A stretch of DNA of 16,186 nt, taken from assembly GCA_023423675.1 (NCBI GenBank), contig JAFAFD010000292.1, positions 1 through 16,186 of the forward strand. Reading direction: 5' to 3'. The stretch's first letter is position 1. Each line of letters starts with the position of its first letter. Position numbers and translations under genes: made by a program. Below, in pieces: positions 7,848-16,186 of this stretch. This stretch comes from Pseudomonadota bacterium. Its GTDB lineage: Bacteria > Pseudomonadota > Gammaproteobacteria > Xanthomonadales > Xanthomonadaceae. Under the pieces are notes generated by a model. It saw only the letters and a program-made list of their open reading frames with translations, was not told where the DNA came from and did no database searches.

Positions 7848-7928
7848 ATGACTCTCCTGTCGATCCTCCCGACTTTAGCAGTTCAGCCCGGACTTCCGCT
7901 GCCTCGTGCGCGCAGGACCATGAAAGAC
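7848..7928 (-). promoter_or_regulatory. Presumed xps operon promoter region upstream of gspE
   Basis: This spacer lies between the protease terminator hairpin and gspE, so a promoter for gspE-N is expected here. On the minus strand a TGC-TAAAGT sequence (7880-7872) resembles an extended -10 element, about 25 nt before the GTG. No recognisable -35 is correctly spaced, so it may need an activator or read-through from the protease. The AGGAG ribosome binding site is at 7858-7854. Exact promoter placement is a guess. Confidence 0.3.
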
Positions 7929-7958
7929 GACGCCCGTCACCTTCCGGTAACGGGCGTC
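7929..7958 (-). terminator. Terminator-like hairpin downstream of the serine protease
   Basis: An inverted repeat has a perfect 9-bp outer stem (7929-7937 with 7950-7958), one mismatch, 3 further pairs (7939-7941 with 7946-7948) and a 4-nt loop reading GGAA on the minus strand. It lies 37 bp after the protease stop. On the minus strand the stem is followed by GTCTTTCAT, a short, imperfect T-run, so it should act as a modest intrinsic terminator. Some read-through into gspE is possible. There is no T-run on the plus side. Confidence 0.6.
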
Positions 7959-7995
7959 GCCAATTCACTTACGACATTGCGTGCAACCGTGGCCC

Positions 7996-9849
<1,854 letters not shown>

Positions 9850-9968
9850 GTCACATTCCTCTTCTGGGTCATGGTTGGATCCAACACTGCGGCCATCAAT
9901 CCTTGACGGATCCCGGCTGGCCGAGCCGGGGTTGCCGAGACCTCCCCTCAGGCCCTGTCGCAGAAGCA
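9850..9968 (-). promoter_or_regulatory. Upstream control region of the protease gene
   Basis: This non-coding stretch between the adhesin terminator hairpin and the protease GTG should hold the protease promoter. A weak minus-strand candidate is TTGATG (9899-9894), 17 nt, then AACCAT (9876-9871). A perfect 12-bp palindrome, GTTGGATCCAAC (9874-9885), overlaps its spacer and -10 end, and so could be an operator. A second hairpin with a 7-bp stem lies at 9912-9930. The protease ribosome binding site (AGAGGAA) is at about 9864-9858. The elements are visible; their function is inferred. Confidence 0.35.
9912..9930. repeat. Short inverted repeat, 7-bp stem
   Basis: CCCGGCT (9912-9918) and AGCCGGG (9924-9930) form a perfect stem around a 5-nt loop. 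On the minus strand it is followed by ATCCGTC, without a T-run, so it is not a classical terminator. It may back up termination after the adhesin or form structure in a long protease leader. Confidence 0.45.
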
Positions 9969-9993
9969 GCGCCGGCGGCGTGACCGCCGGCGC
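9969..9993 (-). terminator. Hairpin terminator after the adhesin gene
   Basis: A perfect 10-bp G/C-rich stem (9969-9978 with 9984-9993) closes a 5-nt loop, and lies 9 bp past the adhesin TAA (10005-10003). The minus-strand tail TGCTTCTG holds only a poor T-run, so termination is probable but may be leaky or may mainly stabilise the transcript 3' end. Confidence 0.6.
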
Positions 9994-10002
9994 GTTGTTG
10001 CC

Positions 10003-13000
10003 TTACCAACCGAAGCCGGCACCGACGCCGACCGAGGCGTCGTCACTGCTGAACGCACCGCCGAGGGTGACCGTGGCGCGATCGCTGATCGCACGCTGGT
10101 AACCCAGCGACATCGCCGATTCGCCGCCCTGGAAACCGATGCCGACGCCGACCCGGTTCTGGGTGCGGATGCCGGCGGCACTGGTGGCCATGTTGAGCAT
10201 GGCCGCGCTCATCGCGCCCTGGCGGTCGATGCGGCGATCCATGTGGCGCAGGCGGCCATCCACTTCGCCCTTGAACACATCGAAGCTGTCGGCGACGGCC
10301 TGCACGCGGCTGTCGGTGTAGCTGTTGGCGGTGGTGATGCCGCGGTCCAGCTGCCCCTTGTTCACCGCATCGGTGGCCGCGGTACCTGCGGCCACGTTGG
10401 TGACCTGGCGTTCGTTGCCTTCGCTGCCCACCGACACCGTGTTGGCGCGGTCGGCGACCGAGCCCTGGCCCAGTGCAACCGCGTTGGCGGCGGTGGCCGA
10501 TGCGCCCTGGCCGATGGCCGTGGACGAAGCGCCGCTGGCGACGGCGCCGTCACCCATGGCGACTGCGTTGGCACCGACGGCCGGCTGCGCCGCCGTGGCG
10601 CCTTCGACGCTGGGCTTGGCCACCACGTTCGACCGCGAGGCCACTGCATCGGCCTCGGCCACGGTGGCGACCTGGGCGGTGCTCGCCTGCACGCTGGCGC
10701 TGCGCAGGCTGGCCGTTGCCGTGCGGCTGGTGCCACTGGCAGTGCGCTGGTCAAGCTCGGTCACCTTCCTGTCCAGTGCACCCAGTGCGTCGCCGACATT
10801 GCTGTAGGTCGAGCCCTGGATGACGTAGTTCGGCGCGATGAACACCCCCTGCATGCCGACGCTGGCACCGCCGCCAAGGATGCTGGCGGCATCGCTGAGC
10901 GACTGGAACAGCTGGCCGCCGTTGATCGCCTGGCGGCTGCCGGACGCGATGCTGCCGGCGCCGACGTTGTTGATGACGGTGCCTTCGATGCCGGACAGGG
11001 TCAGCTGGTCGCGGCTGGCATCGTCGTAGGCCACCGCGTTGGCCGAGGTGGACTCCACCGTGGCGATGCGCGAGTCGAAATCACCGACGCGGGTTTCGAC
11101 CGCACCCACGCGCTGGTTGGTGACGTTGAGCTGCGAACCGGTGACCGCGTCGCTGCTGCCGGCGGCAATGCGGCCGTCGGCCACGTTGACGATGCGGCGG
11201 GTGGCTGGGGCATCGGTGCCGTTGCCGCCACCGACCGAGACCACGTTGGCTTCCACTGCACGCGCGCCGGCACCCAGGGCCACCGAGTTGTTGCCGCTGA
11301 CCGCGCTGTTGGCACCCAGCGCCAGCGATGCATTGCCGATGGCGTTGGCGCTGCTGCCCACGGCATTGCTGCGGTTGCCGCCGGCAGTCGCGCCCGAACC
11401 CACGGCCACGGCATCGGTGCCGCTGGCGGTAGCCACGCCGCTGCCGTTGGCCTTGAAGCGCTGGCCGACCGCATCGGCGGTGGCAGCCACCGCGTCGAGC
11501 TGGCCCTTGTTCACCGCATCGGTGGTTTCGGTACCGGCGGCCACGTTGGTGATCTGCCGCTGCGCGGCCGCATTGCCCACCGACACCGTGTTGGCGCGGT
11601 CGGCCTGCGAGCCGTTGCCGAGCGCGACGCTGTTGGCCGCACTGGCGGTGCTGTTGGCACCCAGCGCGGTGGCATCGGTCGCGTCGGCCCAGGCGTTCCA
11701 GCCGATGGCGCTGGCGTAGTCGCTGGTCGCCCAGGCACCGGCACCGAAGGCCGCCGCGCCGGTACCGCTGGCACGGGCCGGGATCAGGCCGAAGTAGGTG
11801 CTGCCACCGATGGCCACGCTTTCATCGCCCGTGGCTTCGCTGGACTGGCCCATCGCCACCGCGTTGGCACCGGCCGCAGCGGCGCCGAAGCCGACCGCGG
11901 TGGTGTTGGCGCCGGTGGCCGCCGAGCCATAGCCCAGCGCGGTGCCGAGGCGGCCGCTGGCTTCGCTGTAGCCACCGACGGCGGTGGTGCCATCGGCGCT
12001 GGCCGAGGCGCGGAACCCGCTGGCCAGCGACTGCGCGCCGCTGGCGATGGCTTCGGCACCGTTGGCCGTGCTGTAGACACCCGTGGCCTGCGCCGCGTTG
12101 CCGGTGGCGGTGCTGCTGATCTCGCTGGCCACCGCGCCGCTGCCGTAGGCCGCACTGTTCTCACCGGTGGCCTGCGCCTCGTTGCCGACGGCCGCGGCAT
12201 TGGCGCCGGTGGCCAGGCTGTTGAAGCCGACCGCCGTGGCATTTTCAGCCAGGGCGGTGGCGCCGCTGCCCAGTGCGGAGGCGCCGTTGCCGATGGCGTT
12301 GGAGGCTTCACCCGCAGCCAGTGCGTTGTCGCCTTCCACATAGGCACCGGCATCGCTGTCGGCGCTGCCGCTGGCTTGCACGTACTTGCTGGTCTGTTCA
12401 GCAGTTGCAGCCACGGCATCCAGCTGGTTCTTGTTCACCGCATCGGTGCCTTCGGTACCCGCTGCCACATGGGTGACCTGGCGTTCGCCGCCCTCGCTGC
12501 CGACGGCCACCGTGTTGTCACGGTCGGCCGTGGAGGCAGCGCCCAGCGCGACACTGTTGATGCCGTTGGCAGTGGCACCGGCACCCAGCGCGGTGGACTG
12601 CTCTGCACCGGCCCAGGAGTTCCAGCCGATGGCGGTGGCGTAGTCGTCGGTCGCCCAGGCACCGGCACCGAAGGCCGCCGCACCGTAACCGCTGGCACGC
12701 GCCGGGATCAGGCCGAAGAAGGTGCTGCCGCCGATGGCCACGCTTTCATCGCCACTGGCTTCACTGGAATCGCCCATGGCCACGGAGCTGGCGCCGCTGG
12801 CGGTGGCGAACACGCCGGCCGCAGTGCTGTTGGCACCGCTGGCCAGGGTGCCGTAACCCAGCGCGGAGCCGAGGCGACCGCTGGCTTCGCTGTAGCCGCC
12901 CACTGCGGTCGTGCCATCGGCCGAGGCCGAGGAACGGAAGCCACTGGCCAGCGACTGCGCGCCGCTGGCGATGGCTTCGGCACCGTTGGCAGTGCTGTAC

Positions 13001-16000
13001 ACGGCAGTGGCCTGCGCGCCGGCACCGGTAGCGGTGCTGCTGGTTTCGCTGGCGACGGCACCGCTGCCGAGGGCTGCGCTGTCTTCGCCGGTGGCCTGGG
13101 CGTTGTTGCCGATCGCCGCTGCGTTGCCGCCGGTGGCCAGGCTGTTAAAGCCGACCGCAGTGGCATTGGCGGCCACCGCAGTGGCACCACTGCCGAGCGC
13201 GGTGGCACCGTCGCCGATGGCATTGGCGGCCTCACCGGCAGCCAGTGCGTTGTCGCCTTCCACATAGGCGCCGGCATCGCTGTCGTCGCTGCCGCTGGCC
13301 TGGAAGTACTTGCTGGTGTTCTCCGCGGTGGCGGCGACGGCATCCAGCTGGTCCTTGTTCACCGCATCGGTGCCTTCGGTGCCGGCGGCGACGTTGGTGA
13401 TCTGGCGGGTATTGCCAGCGCCGCCGACGGAGACTGTGTTGTCGCGGTCTGCAATCGAGTCGGCACCCAGCGCCACGCTGTTGGCACCCTGTGCTTCGGC
13501 GGCGTTGCCCAGCGCCGTGGCGTTGGTACCCGGTGCCCAGGCACCACCACCGACCGCGGTGGAGTAGTCACCCGACGCTTCGGTGGCGAGCAGGCCGAAC
13601 AGCGAACCGCCGATGGCCACGCTGTTCACGCCGGTCGCCAGGCTGCCCTGGCCGGTGGCCGTGGCATAGGCACCGGAGGCTTCCGAATCGCCACCGAGGG
13701 CCACGCTGTTGGAACCGGAGGCATTGGCGAAGTTGCCGAACGCGGTGGCGTTGAAGGCCGACGCGCTGGCGTAGCCGCCGATGGCGGTGCTGTAGCCACC
13801 GGTGGCTTCGGCACCGATGCCGAACGCCGCCGAAGCGGTACCGCTGGCGATGCTCTCGCTGCCGACCGCGGTGGCGGCTTCGCCGCTGGCGCTGCTGAAG
13901 TAACCCACCGCCACGGCTTCCTCACCGCTGGCTTCGGACAGAACGCCGGTGGCGGTGCTGCCGGCACCACTGGACACGGCCGCGGCACCGAAGGCGGCAC
14001 TCTGCTCGCCGCTGGCTTCGCTTTCCGCACCCTGCGCGGTGGCGTACTCGCCGGTGGCCTGCGCGTTGGCGCCGATGGCGCTGGCGTTGTCCGCCGTGGC
14101 CAGGGCATTGAAGCCGATCGCCTGCGCGTTGCTGCCGATGGCATTGGCACCGCTGCCCAGTGCGATGGCGCCGTCACCGATGGCATTGGCGGCTTCGCCG
14201 GCGGCCAGGGCGTTGTCGCCTTCCACGTAGGCGCCGGCATCGCTGTCGTCGCTGCCGCTGGCCTGGAAGAACTTGTTTCCGGTGCCTGCGCTGGCGGCCA
14301 CGGCATCCAGCTGGGCCTTGTTCACTGCATCGGTGGCCTGGGTGCCTGCGGCGACGTTGGTGACCTGGCGTTCGCTGCCGGCGCTGCCGACCGACACGCT
14401 GCGGTCGCGGTCAGCCACCGAGCCTGCGCCAAGAGCCACGGCATTGTTGCCGTTGGCGGTGCTGCCGGCACCGAGCGCGATGGCGCTTTCGCCACCGGCA
14501 ACCGTGTTCGTGCCCACCGCGATGCTGTTGACGCTGTTGCCAAGTGCCTGGAAGCCCAGCGCCAGGCTGTAATCGCCGTAGCTGAAGGCACCGCGGCCGA
14601 CGGCGGTCGAGCTGACGCCGTTGGCCCAGCTGTTGTAGCCGATGGAGGTCGCGCCGTTGGCACTGGCCCAGGCCGCCGGGCCGAAGGCCGAGGCGTTGGT
14701 ACCGGTCGCCCACGCACCTGCGCCGAAGGCGGTTGCGCCTTCTTCGCTGGCGGTGCTGTAACCACCGACGGCGGTGCTGTCATCGGCCTTGGCAAAGGCG
14801 CTGTCACCGATGGCGACGGCATAGCTGCCGGTGGCGCGCGACTTGCCGCCTGCGGCGAAGCTGTTGTCACCAGTCGCCTGCGCGGCATTGCCGAAAGCAC
14901 TGCTGCTGGCGCCGGTGGCCTGCGCGGCGTTGCCCACCGCAGTGGAACCGGCCGACGCGGTAGTGCCGATCTGCACAGGATTGCCTTCGTCGTCCAGCAG
15001 CGGCTGGTTGTACTCGTCGTACGCCTGGCCGAGGCCACCGATGGCGACGGCACCGTCGCCGTCGGCGAAGGTGTTGCGGCCGAGGGCCACGGTGTCGGCG
15101 CCGATGGCACCGGCACCTGCGCCCTGCGCAAGCGCGCCTGCGCCGATCGCGTTGCTGGCCGAACCCGCAGCCACCGCACCTTCGCCTTCGGCGTAGGCGC
15201 CGGCATCACTGCCCTCCTCGCCCTGCGCCTGGAAGAAGCGCGCGGTGGTATCGGCGGTGCTGGCCACGGCATCGAGCTGGCGCTTGTTCACCGCATCGGT
15301 GTCTTCGGTACCGGCGGCCACGCTGGTGATCTGGCGTTCGTTGCCGGTGCTGCCGACGGCCACGCTGTTGTCGCGCACCGCTTCGGAGTTGGCGCCGAGG
15401 GCGACGCTGTTGGCACCACGCGCGGTGGCGTAGTAGCCCACGGCGGTGCTCTGCGCACCGCTGGCCCAGGTCTGCGCACCCAGCGCGCTGGCGTTCTCGC
15501 CCGGCGCGTAGGCGAAGTAGCCCACCGCCGTCGATTCGGCGCCGGAGGCTTCGGTCAGGCTGCCGTTGGCCACGGCGTAGTCGCCGCTGGCGATGGCACC
15601 GGCACCGACGGCGGTGGCGGCTTCACCACTGGCCTGGGTCTGCACGAAGAAGCCCAGGCCCGGGATCAGGTCGGCCGGGCCACCGATGGCCACGCTGCTG
15701 GTGCCGGTGGCGTTGCTCTGCGTGCCCACGGCGGTGGAGTAATCGCCCACCGCATTGGCCACCGCACCGAAGGCCGAGGACTGCGCGCCGGCGGCATAGG
15801 CGCCGACACCATAGGACGAGGCGGCAAAACCGCTGGCTTCGGCGCTGGCACCGACGGCGGTACCGCCGACGCCGGCACTGGTGGCGCCGGTCTCCACCGG
15901 CACGCCACCGCTGGTGATCAGCGGGTTGCCGTCCGCATCGACGGCGGCGCCACCGACGGCGACGCTGCCCGGACCGGCCGCCTGTGCGTTGTTGCCGAAG

Positions 16001-16186
16001 GCGGCACTGTTCTGGCCGCTGGCCAGTGCGTTGTAGCCCACGGCCGTGGCGTTCTGGGCGACGGCGGTCGCGCCGGCACCAACCGCCGTAGCGCCGTTGC
16101 CGATGGCGTTGGCGGCTTCGCCGGCGGCGAGCGCGTCGTCACCGTCGGCCAGTGCACCGGCATCGCTGTTGCTGCTGCCGGTGGCC
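10003..16186 (-). CDS. Giant YadA-like trimeric autotransporter adhesin (5' end outside window)
   Basis: At least 2,060 residues of a type Vc surface adhesin. The frame stays open to 16186, and the residues before the GTG at 16041 match the repeated module (SDAG, LAAGEAANAIG), so the true start, signal peptide and first head lie outside. From N to C: one incomplete and four complete YadA-like head modules made of 14-residue A-x-G/S-x-A-x-G units, each closed by a neck with VAAGT then TDAVNKxQLDAV; another short head (about 11240-11450); a coiled-coil/neck stalk (10751-11160) with INNVGAGSI, GGQLFQSL and GDALGALDRKVTELDQR; a low-complexity linker; a mini-head and neck (10342-10590); a helix; and the 72-residue YadA anchor ending GVGAGFGW. 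I saw no cysteine in the translated part. The anchor trimerises into one 12-strand barrel in the outer membrane. Expected role: adhesion or biofilm. It does not depend on Xps. The ligand is unknown. Confidence 0.95.
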   Translation of the reverse strand, partial: ATGSSNSDAGALADGDDALAAGEAANAIGNGATAVGAGATAVAQNATAVGYNALASGQNSAAFGNNAQAAGPGSVAVGGAAVDADGNPLITSGGVPVETGATSAGVGGTAVGASAEASGFAASSYGVGAYAAGAQSSAFGAVANAVGDYSTAVGTQSNATGTSSVAIGGPADLIPGLGFFVQTQASGEAATAVGAGAIASGDYAVANGSLTEASGAESTAVGYFAYAPGENASALGAQTWASGAQSTAVGYYATARGANSVALGANSEAVRDNSVAVGSTGNERQITSVAAGTEDTDAVNKRQLDAVASTADTTARFFQAQGEEGSDAGAYAEGEGAVAAGSASNAIGAGALAQGAGAGAIGADTVALGRNTFADGDGAVAIGGLGQAYDEYNQPLLDDEGNPVQIGTTASAGSTAVGNAAQATGASSSAFGNAAQATGDNSFAAGGKSRATGSYAVAIGDSAFAKADDSTAVGGYSTASEEGATAFGAGAWATGTNASAFGPAAWASANGATSIGYNSWANGVSSTAVGRGAFSYGDYSLALGFQALGNSVNSIAVGTNTVAGGESAIALGAGSTANGNNAVALGAGSVADRDRSVSVGSAGSERQVTNVAAGTQATDAVNKAQLDAVAASAGTGNKFFQASGSDDSDAGAYVEGDNALAAGEAANAIGDGAIALGSGANAIGSNAQAIGFNALATADNASAIGANAQATGEYATAQGAESEASGEQSAAFGAAAVSSGAGSTATGVLSEASGEEAVAVGYFSSASGEAATAVGSESIASGTASAAFGIGAEATGGYSTAIGGYASASAFNATAFGNFANASGSNSVALGGDSEASGAYATATGQGSLATGVNSVAIGGSLFGLLATEASGDYSTAVGGGAWAPGTNATALGNAAEAQGANSVALGADSIADRDNTVSVGGAGNTRQITNVAAGTEGTDAVNKDQLDAVAATAENTSKYFQASGSDDSDAGAYVEGDNALAAGEAANAIGDGATALGSGATAVAANATAVGFNSLATGGNAAAIGNNAQATGEDSAALGSGAVASETSSTATGAGAQATAVYSTANGAEAIASGAQSLASGFRSSASADGTTAVGGYSEASGRLGSALGYGTLASGANSTAAGVFATASGASSVAMGDSSEASGDESVAIGGSTFFGLIPARASGYGAAAFGAGAWATDDYATAIGWNSWAGAEQSTALGAGATANGINSVALGAASTADRDNTVAVGSEGGERQVTHVAAGTEGTDAVNKNQLDAVAATAEQTSKYVQASGSADSDAGAYVEGDNALAAGEASNAIGNGASALGSGATALAENATAVGFNSLATGANAAAVGNEAQATGENSAAYGSGAVASEISSTATGNAAQATGVYSTANGAEAIASGAQSLASGFRASASADGTTAVGGYSEASGRLGTALGYGSAATGANTTAVGFGAAAAGANAVAMGQSSEATGDESVAIGGSTYFGLIPARASGTGAAAFGAGAWATSDYASAIGWNAWADATDATALGANSTASAANSVALGNGSQADRANTVSVGNAAAQRQITNVAAGTETTDAVNKGQLDAVAATADAVGQRFKANGSGVATASGTDAVAVGSGATAGGNRSNAVGSSANAIGNASLALGANSAVSGNNSVALGAGARAVEANVVSVGGGNGTDAPATRRIVNVADGRIAAGSSDAVTGSQLNVTNQRVGAVETRVGDFDSRIATVESTSANAVAYDDASRDQLTLSGIEGTVINNVGAGSIASGSRQAINGGQLFQSLSDAASILGGGASVGMQGVFIAPNYVIQGSTYSNVGDALGALDRKVTELDQRTASGTSRTATASLRSASVQASTAQVATVAEADAVASRSNVVAKPSVEGATAAQPAVGANAVAMGDGAVASGASSTAIGQGASATAANAVALGQGSVADRANTVSVGSEGNERQVTNVAAGTAATDAVNKGQLDRGITTANSYTDSRVQAVADSFDVFKGEVDGRLRHMDRRIDRQGAMSAAMLNMATSAAGIRTQNRVGVGIGFQGGESAMSLGYQRAISDRATVTLGGAFSSDDASVGVGAGFGW
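10006..10341 (-). other. Adhesin membrane anchor: terminal coiled coil plus YadA barrel
   Basis: The last 112 residues of the adhesin. Codons 10341-10222 give a helix with hydrophobic spacing (SYTDSRVQAVADSFDVFKGE, then a His/Arg/Asp-rich part). Codons 10221-10006 give QGAMSAAML, then four amphipathic strands (VGVGIGF, SAMSLGYQ, ATVTLGGAF, SVGVGAGFGW). The terminal tryptophan fits an outer-membrane beta-signal. One such segment from each of three chains builds the barrel. Confidence 0.93.
10751..11160 (-). other. Adhesin stalk with two necks and coiled coils
   Basis: A non-head region of about 135 residues. It has a neck ending in DAVTGSQLN, a heptad-like segment QRVGAVETRVGDFDSRIATV, and the trimeric-autotransporter connector motif GTVINNVGAGSI with AINGGQLFQSLSDAASIL. 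A beta insert follows around a GGGASV core with APNYVIQGSTYSNVGDAL, ending in the coiled coil LGALDRKVTELDQR. This is the only sizeable coiled-coil stalk seen; the rest of the passenger is almost all beta-head. Confidence 0.75.
11510..12433 (-). repeat. Adhesin super-repeat module D (924 bp)
   Basis: The boundaries are set at the recurring neck DNA (TTCACCGCAT on the plus strand, encoding the DAVN part). The module holds the DAV-NK-QLDAVAATA neck helix, the acidic SGSADSDAG motif, about 17 head units, the insert STYFGLIPAR (11773-11802) and a Trp-rich stretch (11689-11733), ending at the next neck. It has the same length as module C and near-identical order, by eye about four-fifths identical in protein. 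KYVQ replaces KYFQ after the neck. Confidence 0.85.
12434..13357 (-). repeat. Adhesin super-repeat module C (924 bp)
   Basis: A head-plus-neck unit in register with module D. Shared blocks include NGAEAIASGAQSLASGF, ADGTTAVGGYSEASGRLG and the insert STFFGLIPAR (12697-12726), followed by Trp codons at 12655-12657, 12622-12624 and 12613-12615, exactly 924 bp from their module D partners. The equal length and long shared blocks point to a recent tandem duplication. Confidence 0.85.
13358..14320 (-). repeat. Adhesin super-repeat module B (963 bp)
   Basis: The start of this module (QLDAVAASA, SGSDDSDAGAYVEGDNALAA) is nearly the same as in module C, but its central head units differ, and it is 39 bp longer, close to one 42-bp head unit adjusted by a shorter insert. 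The insert is SLFGLLATE (13579-13605). The connector DNA near 14218-14270 recurs almost unchanged near 13255-13310 and 12325-12380. Confidence 0.8.
14321..15286 (-). repeat. Adhesin super-repeat module A (966 bp)
   Basis: The most divergent complete module. The connector reads QGEEGSDAGAYAEGEGAVAA, and the insert is long and acidic (LGQAYDEYNQPLLDDEGNPV onward, 14953-15033), placed early in the head rather than late. Several Trp residues occur in the late head units (about 14610-14725: GAWATG, AAWASA, NSWANG). The neck GSERQVTNVAAGTQATDAVN closes the module. Confidence 0.8.
15287..16186 (-). repeat. Adhesin module, N-terminal-most in window (incomplete)
   Basis: Codons 16185-15287 read the same connector (ATGSSNSDAGALADGDDALA) and head units as the complete modules, so the repeat array continues past the window edge. 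This copy has two inserts after V-A-I/V-G-G motifs: about 24 residues with DADGNPLITSGGVPVET (15877-15948) and PADLIPGLGFFVQTQ (15634-15678). It closes with the neck ERQITSVAAGTEDTDAVN. Confidence 0.8.

Noticed and set aside
9912..9930. Second intrinsic terminator after the adhesin
   Set aside because: The stem is only 7 bp and has no T-run on the relevant strand, so it is listed as an inverted repeat only.
16039..16041. GTG at 16041 as the adhesin start
   Set aside because: It lies in the middle of a head unit, has no signal peptide after it, and the same frame with matching repeat sequence continues upstream.
10003..16186. Tandem repeats as a possible CRISPR array or mobile element
   Set aside because: The 42-bp rhythm is degenerate, stays in one coding frame and encodes a known beta-head repeat. 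There are no unique spacers between exact repeats, no terminal inverted repeats and no transposase.

Overview
The window looks like the chromosome of a high-GC gammaproteobacterium of the Xanthomonadaceae. Stenotrophomonas (S. maltophilia group) is the best guess. The reasons are the strongly G/C-biased third codon positions, the Xps-type order of type II secretion genes (E-F-G-H-I-J-K-L-M-N, with no gspC ahead of E), and a subtilisin-family exoprotease directly upstream of gspE, an arrangement I recall for StmPr1 and the xps locus of S. maltophilia. The assignment rests on gene content and order, not on a database search.

Every real gene is on the minus strand, so transcription runs from high to low coordinates. 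From right to left: (1) 16186-10003, the C-terminal 2,060 codons or more of a giant trimeric autotransporter adhesin whose start lies beyond the window; (2) 10002-9850, a 153-bp intergenic region with a strong hairpin just after the adhesin stop, a second hairpin, and a 12-bp palindrome just upstream of the protease; (3) 9849-7996, a secreted S8 serine protease with signal peptide, I9-type propeptide, catalytic domain and C-terminal PPC domain; (4) 7995-7848, a spacer with a terminator-like hairpin and the presumed xps promoter; (5) 7847-1, a tightly packed type II secretion operon: ATPase gspE, platform protein gspF, five (pseudo)pilins gspG-K, assembly proteins gspL and gspM, and the first 50 codons of xpsN. 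Junctions H/I, I/J, J/K and K/L are 4-bp ATGA overlaps; L/M and M/N overlap by 26 and 11 bp.

The parts form a secretion neighbourhood. The protease has a Sec signal and a typical type II substrate architecture, and the adjacent Xps machine is its likely route across the outer membrane. The adhesin carries its own outer-membrane anchor and does not need Xps.

The most unusual object is the adhesin. Its passenger is built from tandem head-plus-neck super-repeats with DNA periods of 966, 963, 924 and 924 bp. Each head carries a non-repeat insert after a V-A-I/V-G-G motif (hydrophobic in the C-terminal ones), and the inserts are followed by tryptophan-rich strands. The last two modules are near-copies. 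No gene-free stretch exceeds 300 bp, and I saw no tRNA, rRNA, insertion sequence, CRISPR or riboswitch.
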